Source: Acidimicrobiia bacterium (GTDB taxonomy: Bacteria; Actinomycetota; Acidimicrobiia; Acidimicrobiales; Ilumatobacteraceae). From it: a stretch of DNA of 5,882 nt. The notes under the pieces were generated by a model. That model was given only the letters and a program-made list of their open reading frames with translations. It did not search any database and was not told the origin of the DNA. Location of the stretch: the NCBI GenBank assembly GCA_013815505.1, contig JACDGA010000121.1, positions 1 through 5,882 on the forward strand, read 5' to 3'. Every line of letters starts with the position of its first letter. Position 1 is the first letter of the stretch. The position numbers were made by a program, and so were the translations under genes. This document shows, piece after piece, positions 1 to 4,048 of the stretch.

Positions 1-325
1 CGAGCGCGGCGGCAGTTGCGGCTCGCATGGCGAAGCACGCGGTCGCCAGCAGCCGGTGGCTCGTCGAGAAGCGATCGATGGCCGGGCCGACGAGCGGGGC
101 GATGACGATGAACGGGACGAGCGCGAGGGCGAGGTAGATCAGCACCTGGCGGCGCGAGGCGTCGGGGCTGACGGCGAAGAGCAGCGATCCGGCGAGCGAG
201 ACCGTGACCATCGCGTCGCCGGCTGCTGCGAGGCCGTGCGCCCAGGCGAACCGCACGACGTCGGTGTTGCCGCTGCCGGCGACCGAGATCCGCTTGAGCG
301 CGCCAACGAGGGGCATCGACGCCAT
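1..325 (-). CDS. MFS transporter, N-terminal part (cut by left edge)
   Basis: This is the 5' portion of an integral membrane transporter, probably of the major facilitator superfamily; the substrate cannot be told. From the ATG at 325, 108 codons are visible and the frame is open to the window edge. The first ~25 residues are short and basic (ALKRISVAG). Hydrophobic segments follow at about residues 28-51 and 61-80, and a third begins near 91. Between the second and third, GPAIDRFSTSHR (80-91) resembles MFS loop 2-3 motif A (GxxxDRxxxR), in degenerate form. The start is uncertain. A GTG at 391 is in frame, lies directly after an in-frame TGA and would add 22 residues; another ATG lies at 316. 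None has a clear Shine-Dalgarno. I prefer 325 because it leaves a normal-length tail before helix 1. It is divergent from the membrane protein gene at 456. The family call is fairly sure; the specificity is unknown. Confidence 0.75.
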   Translation of the reverse strand, partial: MASMPLVGALKRISVAGSGNTDVVRFAWAHGLAAAGDAMVTVSLAGSLLFAVSPDASRRQVLIYLALALVPFIVIAPLVGPAIDRFSTSHRLLATACFAMRAATAAAL

Positions 326-413
326 GTTGGCCGATGACGGCGCCAGCGCGAGACGGACAGTTGCGGCGAGGGGCGAGCGCTCGTGATGCACTCAGCAGCG
401 ACAAGGCGTCCGG

Positions 414-419
414 TACGAT
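414..419 (+). promoter_or_regulatory. Putative -10 element (TACGAT) for the 456-1157 gene
   Basis: TACGAT fits the actinobacterial TANNNT -10 pattern. It lies 36 bp before the ATG, which would give a leader of about 30 nt, consistent with the Shine-Dalgarno seen there. No convincing -35 hexamer is present at 16-18 bp spacing, so this is a weak call. Confidence 0.35.
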
Positions 420-444
420 TCGGCCCGGCAACGCCAACTCAGCT

Positions 445-450
445 AAAGGA
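445..450 (+). promoter_or_regulatory. Shine-Dalgarno AAAGGA for the 456-1157 gene
   Basis: AAAGGA is followed by a 5 nt spacer (TCGCC) and ATG at 456. It supports that start and is the only clear ribosome binding site in the window. Confidence 0.7.
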
Positions 451-455
451 TCGCC

Positions 456-1157
456 ATGAGCAACGTCCCCCCTCCGCCGCCAGGCGGGTTCGGCCCACAG
501 GGCGGTCCGCAGTTCCCCCCGACGCAGCAGTACCCGGCGGCGGGAGGCGGGCAGTTGCCTGGACCGCAGCCCGGTCCCGGCGGTCCTCCGCCACAGGGTC
601 CCGGTGGACCGGGCGGTTACTACGGCGGCGGGCAGGGCCCCCAGCAGCCGAGCAGTGGCGGCATGCCGGCGTGGGCATGGATCATCGCTGCAGTCGTGAT
701 CGTCGGCGGCGGCATCGGCGCTTTCCTGCTGCTGAGCGGTGACGACGACGAGGCAGCGACCGACGGCACCGAGCAGACCGACGACACCGGAACGGACGAC
801 ACGGGCACCGATGACACCGGCACCGATGACACCGGCACCGATGACACCGGCACCGACGACACCGGCACCGACGAAACGGACGTGACCGTGTCCGTCGACA
901 CCGACGTCACGATCCCCGATGTCACGCTCCCCGATGTCACGACCGACCTCACCACGGACGGCGACGACCCGCTTGCCGAGGCTCGGGACCAGCTGATCCA
1001 GGCCGGCCTCACGGAGGACCAGGCCGACTGCGTCATCGACGAGGCGATCGATCTCGGCATGGAGAGCGGCGGCGAGCAGCCGGACATGACCCAGCTGATG
1101 GACGTGTTCGAGACGTGTGGCGTCGATCCGCTCGACCTTCAGCCCGGCGGTTCGTGA
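456..1157 (+). CDS. Single-pass membrane protein with Pro/Gly-rich tail, TDDTG repeats and two-Cys C-terminal domain
   Basis: I do not recognise a named family for this 233-residue protein. Residues 1-69 are Pro/Gly/Gln-rich with no charged residues. Residues 72-94 (WAWIIAAVVIVGGGIGAFLLL) form one transmembrane helix. A strongly acidic stretch (GDDDE) follows immediately, so the topology is probably N-terminus in, C-terminus outside. Residues 108-137 are six TDDTG repeats, followed by a Thr/Asp/Val linker with repeated PDVT. Residues 172-233 look folded and helical. They hold exactly two cysteines, C192 (EDQADCVID) and C221 (FETCGVDP), which could form a disulfide outside the cell. Small helical two-Cys domains with this DxxCxxD...C spacing occur at the end of many actinobacterial secreted proteins of unknown function; that comparison is from memory. 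There is no lipobox and no catalytic motif. It could be a cell-envelope sensor, anchor or binding protein. The gene ends 6 bp from the convergent ychF stop. Confidence 0.85.
   Translation: MSNVPPPPPGGFGPQGGPQFPPTQQYPAAGGGQLPGPQPGPGGPPPQGPGGPGGYYGGGQGPQQPSSGGMPAWAWIIAAVVIVGGGIGAFLLLSGDDDEAATDGTEQTDDTGTDDTGTDDTGTDDTGTDDTGTDDTGTDETDVTVSVDTDVTIPDVTLPDVTTDLTTDGDDPLAEARDQLIQAGLTEDQADCVIDEAIDLGMESGGEQPDMTQLMDVFETCGVDPLDLQPGGS
777..866 (+). repeat. Six tandem 15-bp units encoding TDDTG
   Basis: Six head-to-tail 15-nt units lie in frame inside the membrane protein gene. Units 3, 4 and 5 (807-851) are identical (ACCGATGACACCGGC). Unit 6 differs by one base (GAC for GAT), and units 1 and 2 diverge at wobble positions. 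A partial seventh unit (ACC GAC GAA ACG) follows. The product is an unstructured acidic Thr-rich spacer just outside the membrane helix. The identical inner copies suggest recent duplication by slippage. Confidence 0.9.
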
Positions 1158-1163
1158 CCAGCT

Positions 1164-2252
1164 CTACACGTTGAAGCGGAACTCCATCACGTCCCCGTCG
1201 GCGACGATGTAGTCCTTGCCCTCGACACGCAGCTTGCCGACATCGCGCGCCTTCGACCACGAACCGAGGCGCAGGAGCTCCTGCCAGTCGATGACCTCCG
1301 CCTTGATGAAGCCGCGCTGGAAGTCCGTGTGGATCCGCCCGGCGCACACGGGCGCCGTCGAACCGGCGACGAACGTCCACGCCCGCGATTCCTTTTCGCC
1401 CGTGGTGAGGAACGTGCGCAGACCGAGCAGGTGATATGCGCTGCGCACGGTGCGGAACAGCGCGCCTTCGCCGAGGCCGAGCCCTTCGAGCATCTCGGCG
1501 CGCTCGGCAGGGTCCTCGATCGTCGCCGCCTCAGCCTCGAGCTGGACGCACATCCCGATGACCTCGACCTCGTCGCCGGCGTCGTTGAGCTCGGCGGCGA
1601 CGAGTGCTTCGAACTCGGGGATGCGGTCGAGGTCGCCCTCGCCGACGTTGACGACGGCGAGCACCCGCCGGTTCGTGAGCAGGTAATGCGGTGCGAGCGC
1701 CAGCTGCGTCTCGCCGTCGAGGGCGGCTCGGTAGAGCGGCGTTCCCTCCGACAGGGCGGCGTGCGCCACGGTCAGCGCCTCTGCCTCGGCGACGACGCTG
1801 CGATCGAGTCGCGCCGCCTTCTGTGCCCTCGTGACCCGCGCCTCCACTGTCTCGAGGTCGGCGAGCGCCAGCTCCAGCTCGAGGACGCGGAGGTGGTCGA
1901 GCGGATCGGTGGGACCCGGCACGTCGCTGTCGCCGAACGCCCGCAGCACAAACATCACGGCGTCGACCTCACGGATGTTGGCGAGGAAGCGGTTGCCGAG
2001 TCCCTCACCCTTGCTCGCCCCCTCCACGAGTCCGCCGATGTCGACCACCTGGACGGCCGTGTGGACGATGTTGCGACTGGCGGACATCTCTGCGAGGCGG
2101 TCGAGCCGCTCGTCGGGCACGCGGGCGACGCCGATGTTGGGATCGCGCGTGGCGAAGGCGTAGGGCGCGGCCAGCGCCCCGCCGCCCGTCAGCGCGTTGT
2201 AGAGCGACGACTTCCCGGCGTTCGGCAGGCCGACGAGCCCGAATCGTTCCAT
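1164..2252 (-). CDS. ychF: Ribosome-binding ATPase YchF (Obg/OLA1 family)
   Basis: YchF/OLA1 is a P-loop NTPase that prefers ATP, binds ribosomes and, in E. coli, dampens the oxidative stress response. At 362 residues this one has the usual bacterial length. Visible motifs are: G1 GLPNAGKSS (8-16; most homologues have NVGKST); a G2-type FATRDPNIGV (33-42); G3 DIGGLV (71-76); and NVGE (202-205) where GTPases have NKxD, the change linked to ATP use. Residues ~120-200 are the family's helical insertion. The C-terminal TGS domain (~280-362) has strong signature stretches: HTDFQRGFIKAEV (308-320), GKLRVEGKDYIV (339-350) and DGDVMEFRFNV at the very end. The ATG lies 4 bp after the hemerythrin stop, so the two are probably co-transcribed. 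A GAGG sits very close upstream of the ATG, so translation may be coupled. The gene is intact. Confidence 0.97.
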   Translation of the reverse strand: MERFGLVGLPNAGKSSLYNALTGGGALAAPYAFATRDPNIGVARVPDERLDRLAEMSASRNIVHTAVQVVDIGGLVEGASKGEGLGNRFLANIREVDAVMFVLRAFGDSDVPGPTDPLDHLRVLELELALADLETVEARVTRAQKAARLDRSVVAEAEALTVAHAALSEGTPLYRAALDGETQLALAPHYLLTNRRVLAVVNVGEGDLDRIPEFEALVAAELNDAGDEVEVIGMCVQLEAEAATIEDPAERAEMLEGLGLGEGALFRTVRSAYHLLGLRTFLTTGEKESRAWTFVAGSTAPVCAGRIHTDFQRGFIKAEVIDWQELLRLGSWSKARDVGKLRVEGKDYIVADGDVMEFRFNV

Positions 2253-2256
2253 CGCC

Positions 2257-2862
2257 TCAGCCGGCGAGCGTCTGCAGCAGCTGCTGCTTCGTCATCGTCG
2301 ATCGCCCTTCGATGTCTCGAGCAGCGGCGAGGAAGCGCAGCGACGCGGTGTCCAGCTTGCCGAGACCGGCACGGTTCTGGATCTCGCGGACGTGTTCGAC
2401 GGCACCGGGGTGGCCCTTCAGCCGGCGCTTCCTTGCGGCGGCGAAGGCACCGCCGATCGTGGCGCGGTCGCGTGCCCGAAGCGACGTGCGGGCGTCGTTG
2501 AGGAGCGTGAGCTCCTCCTCGTTGACGTGATGGGTGATCGCCTCGAACAGGGCTTCGAGCGCGTCCTCGAACTCGTCGCTCGACGAGTCCTCGACCTCGA
2601 GCAGCACCAGCAGCGCGGCATTGCCCTGACTGTGCTCGCGCTCGCCGTGGGCGACGTCGTGCTTCGTGCTGGCGTTCTTCGCCTCGAGTTGCGGGTAGAC
2701 GGCCTCCTCCTCGGCTTCTGCGTGGGCGACGAGGAGATCGGCGAGCTCGGCGCGCACGGCGGCACGATCGGACGTGGTGTCGCGCAGCTCTGCGAAGAGC
2801 GCTTCGAAACGCCGATGATCGTCGAGGATGAGGTTGACGACGTCAGTCGTCGCGGCGGCCAT
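2257..2862 (-). CDS. Hemerythrin HHE-domain protein with Rho_N-like C-terminal tail
   Basis: This 201-residue soluble protein has a four-helix hemerythrin domain (about 5-150) expected to hold a non-haem di-iron centre for O2, NO or peroxide sensing or handling. The probable ligands are all present: H16 (LDDHRRF), H47 and E51 (HxxxE before VYP), H77 or H72 (HGEREH), and H112 with E116 (HHVNEEE). A basic stretch (ARKRRLKGH, 143-151) follows. Residues ~170-201 end with LAAARDIEGRSTMTKQQLLQ, which resembles the Rho_N/SAP-like fold (pattern ...A..L.I.GRS.M.K..L...L) found in some nucleic-acid-binding proteins. The start at 2862 was chosen because the domain begins right after it (MAAATTDVVNLILDDH). 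An in-frame extension upstream to 3105 would be antisense to the PHP gene and lacks family resemblance. There is no Shine-Dalgarno; TAGCGT lies 7 nt before the ATG. ychF follows 4 bp downstream. Confidence 0.92.
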   Translation of the reverse strand: MAAATTDVVNLILDDHRRFEALFAELRDTTSDRAAVRAELADLLVAHAEAEEEAVYPQLEAKNASTKHDVAHGEREHSQGNAALLVLLEVEDSSSDEFEDALEALFEAITHHVNEEELTLLNDARTSLRARDRATIGGAFAAARKRRLKGHPGAVEHVREIQNRAGLGKLDTASLRFLAAARDIEGRSTMTKQQLLQTLAG

Positions 2863-2869
2863 GGGCGGC

Positions 2870-2875
2870 ACGCTA
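2870..2875 (-). promoter_or_regulatory. Putative -10 element (TAGCGT) for the hemerythrin-ychF operon
   Basis: Read on the minus strand, TAGCGT fits TANNNT and sits 7 nt before the ATG at 2862. Transcription would then begin at or within a base or two of the start codon. No Shine-Dalgarno is present, which fits a leaderless mRNA. There is no recognisable -35. Confidence 0.35.
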
Positions 2876-2893
2876 ACGCCCGATGCCGTTCGG

Positions 2894-2899
2894 TACCCT
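2894..2899 (+). promoter_or_regulatory. Putative -10 element (TACCCT) for the PHP gene
   Basis: TACCCT fits TANNNT, with 9 nt before the ATG at 2909 and no Shine-Dalgarno between (TGCGTGACG). This suggests a leaderless or nearly leaderless transcript. The expected -35 position overlaps the -10 of the divergent hemerythrin promoter, 18 bp away. Confidence 0.4.
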
Positions 2900-2908
2900 T
2901 GCGTGACG

Positions 2909-3940
2909 ATGACGCCGACCGCCGCACTCGACCGGGTGGTGCACTGCCTCGACCGTGCGCACGTCGGGGGGTTCAAGACGAAGGCTTTTGGGCGAGCCCG
3001 CGACGTGATCGCCGAGATCCCGGCTGAGGAGCTGGCCGAGCGGGCACGTGGGGGGACGCTCACCGATCTCGACGGAATCGGCGAGGCCACGGCGCGAGTC
3101 ATCACCGAGGCACTCGCCGGCGACGTCCCGTCGTACCTCGTCGAGCTCGAGGAGTCCTCGCAGGTGCCGATCAGCGAGGCAGGAGCCGCCTACCGTTCGG
3201 CACTCCGCGGCGACTGCCACCTCCACTCCACGTGGAGCGACGGCGGCGCCGAGATCGAGGCGATGGCTGCGACGGCGATGTCGCTCGGCCACGAGTACAT
3301 GGTGCTCACCGATCACTCCGCCCGCCTCACCATCGCTCACGGCCTGAACCGTGATCGCCTGTTGGCGCAGATGGATGCCGTCGCCGAGCTCAACGCCGGG
3401 TTCGAGCACGACGGTGACGAGTTCCGCATCCTCCACGGCATGGAGGTCGACATCCTCGAGGACGGTGCGCTGGATCTCGACGACGACTTGCTCGAACGCC
3501 TCGACGTCGTCGTCGCCAGCGTCCACTCGAAGCTGCGGATGGAGCGTCAGCAGATGACCGAGCGGATGGTGCTCGCCGTCGCCTCGCCGCACGTCGACAT
3601 CCTCGGTCACTGCACGGGCCGCAAGGTCGGTCACCGGCCGCCATCGACGTTCGACGCCGACTACGTGTTCGCCGCCTGCGCGCAGTTCAACACGGCGGTC
3701 GAGATCAACTGCCGCCCCGAGCGGCTCGATCCGCCGCGAGCCCTGCTCGCAGAGGCGATCGCCCACGCGTGCTGGTTCTCCATCGACACCGATGCCCACG
3801 CCACCGGCCAGCTCGAGTGGCAGCCGATCGGGTGCGATCGTGCCGCCGAGATGGGTGTGCCGATCGAGCGAGTGATCAACACGCTCCCGATCGCCGACCT
3901 GATCGCGTGGACGCGTGGCGGTTCTGCATCTGCTCCGTAG
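2909..3940 (+). CDS. PolX-like HhH-PHP domain phosphoesterase, lacking the polymerase palm
   Basis: This is a 343-residue cytosolic protein of the PHP metallo-phosphoesterase superfamily, closest in pattern to the C-terminal half of bacterial DNA polymerase X. Residues ~1-80 resemble the PolX N-terminal helical domain: FKTKAFGRARDVI, then a helix-hairpin-helix in GTLTDLDGIGEATARVI (49-65). The PHP domain follows from ~100, with all nine expected metal ligands: H104 and H106 (GDCHLHSTWSDG), D111, H136 (LTDHS), E179 (GMEVDIL), H206 (SVHSK), H234 (DILGHCTGR), D295 and H297 (DTDAH). There is no nucleotidyltransferase palm between the two parts, so it cannot be a polymerase; a DNA-end or nucleotide phosphoesterase role is inference. 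The start was chosen at 2909 because earlier in-frame codons run antisense into the hemerythrin gene. The TAG stop is also the first three bases of the putative -10 of the next gene. Confidence 0.92.
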   Translation: MTPTAALDRVVHCLDRAHVGGFKTKAFGRARDVIAEIPAEELAERARGGTLTDLDGIGEATARVITEALAGDVPSYLVELEESSQVPISEAGAAYRSALRGDCHLHSTWSDGGAEIEAMAATAMSLGHEYMVLTDHSARLTIAHGLNRDRLLAQMDAVAELNAGFEHDGDEFRILHGMEVDILEDGALDLDDDLLERLDVVVASVHSKLRMERQQMTERMVLAVASPHVDILGHCTGRKVGHRPPSTFDADYVFAACAQFNTAVEINCRPERLDPPRALLAEAIAHACWFSIDTDAHATGQLEWQPIGCDRAAEMGVPIERVINTLPIADLIAWTRGGSASAP

Positions 3941-3943
3941 GCT
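3938..3943 (+). promoter_or_regulatory. Putative -10 element (TAGGCT) for the bL37-like gene
   Basis: TAGGCT fits TANNNT and lies 8 nt before the ATG at 3952, with no Shine-Dalgarno between (CATCCCTC). Its first three bases are the stop codon of the PHP gene. No clear -35 is visible. Read-through from the PHP promoter is an alternative. Confidence 0.38.
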
Positions 3944-3951
3944 CATCCCTC

Positions 3952-4038
3952 ATGTCGAAGCGGAAGAAGAGGCGCAAGGCGCAGACGCGCCGGAGCAAGG
4001 CGAACCACGGCAAGCGCCCCAACCTGGGCCGGGGCTGA
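3952..4038 (+). CDS. Very small basic protein, probable 50S ribosomal protein bL37
   Basis: This 28-residue ORF (MSKRKKRRKAQTRR... then SKANHGKRPNLGRG) has about half its residues Lys or Arg. The block KANHGKRPN matches, as I remember it, the conserved end of bL37. bL37 is a tiny actinobacterial large-subunit protein first seen in mycobacterial ribosome structures, about 24 residues long. Such peptides thread through rRNA and carry no enzymatic motif. It is short enough to be missed by usual gene-length cut-offs. The start at 3952 was chosen over in-frame codons further upstream because those lie inside the PHP gene and match nothing. There is no Shine-Dalgarno; the TAGGCT hexamer 8 nt upstream suggests a leaderless mRNA. 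The peptidase gene starts 10 nt after its stop. Alternatives are another short rRNA-binding protein or, less likely, a chance ORF. Confidence 0.75.
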   Translation: MSKRKKRRKAQTRRSKANHGKRPNLGRG

Positions 4039-4048
4039 TCCACCACTG

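Noticed and set aside
56..337. Plus-strand frame of 93 codons at the left edge
   Set aside because: It is opposite the transporter frame, is Arg/Asp/Glu-rich without any family resemblance, and the minus strand gives clear membrane helices and a motif A-like loop.
456..740. Lipoprotein or cleaved signal peptide in the 456-1157 product
   Set aside because: There is no cysteine near the helix and no basic n-region. A 70-residue Pro/Gly tail precedes the helix, so a signal anchor is the better reading.
777..866. Possible CRISPR or regulatory repeat array
   Set aside because: Units are 15 bp with no spacers and all in frame within a coding region. It is a coding minisatellite.
620..1087. Minus-strand frame with repeated SVPVS units
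   Set aside because: The repeat is only the reverse reading of the TDDTG-coding repeat. The plus-strand frame has the Shine-Dalgarno, the membrane helix and the structured C-terminus.
1141..1175. Bidirectional terminator between the convergent membrane protein and ychF genes
   Set aside because: The gap is 6 bp and I find no stem-loop with a T-run across the two gene ends.
1329..2501. Long plus-strand open frame (390 codons) antisense to ychF
   Set aside because: It is a GC-rich shadow of the ychF reading frame. The translation is Arg/Glu/Val-rich with no family pattern, while ychF on the other strand matches its family from end to end.
2828..2908. Upstream extension of the PHP gene to an ATG at 2828
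   Set aside because: The extra 27 codons are antisense to the start of the hemerythrin gene and span the intergenic region. The family-like sequence begins just after 2909.
2863..3105. Upstream extension of the hemerythrin gene to 3105
   Set aside because: The extra 81 codons are antisense to the PHP coding region, Ser/Arg-rich and unlike any hemerythrin N-terminus.
2873..3946. Long minus-strand open frame (357 codons) antisense to the PHP gene
   Set aside because: It covers almost exactly the PHP gene and has the composition of a shadow frame. All nine PHP metal ligands are read on the plus strand.
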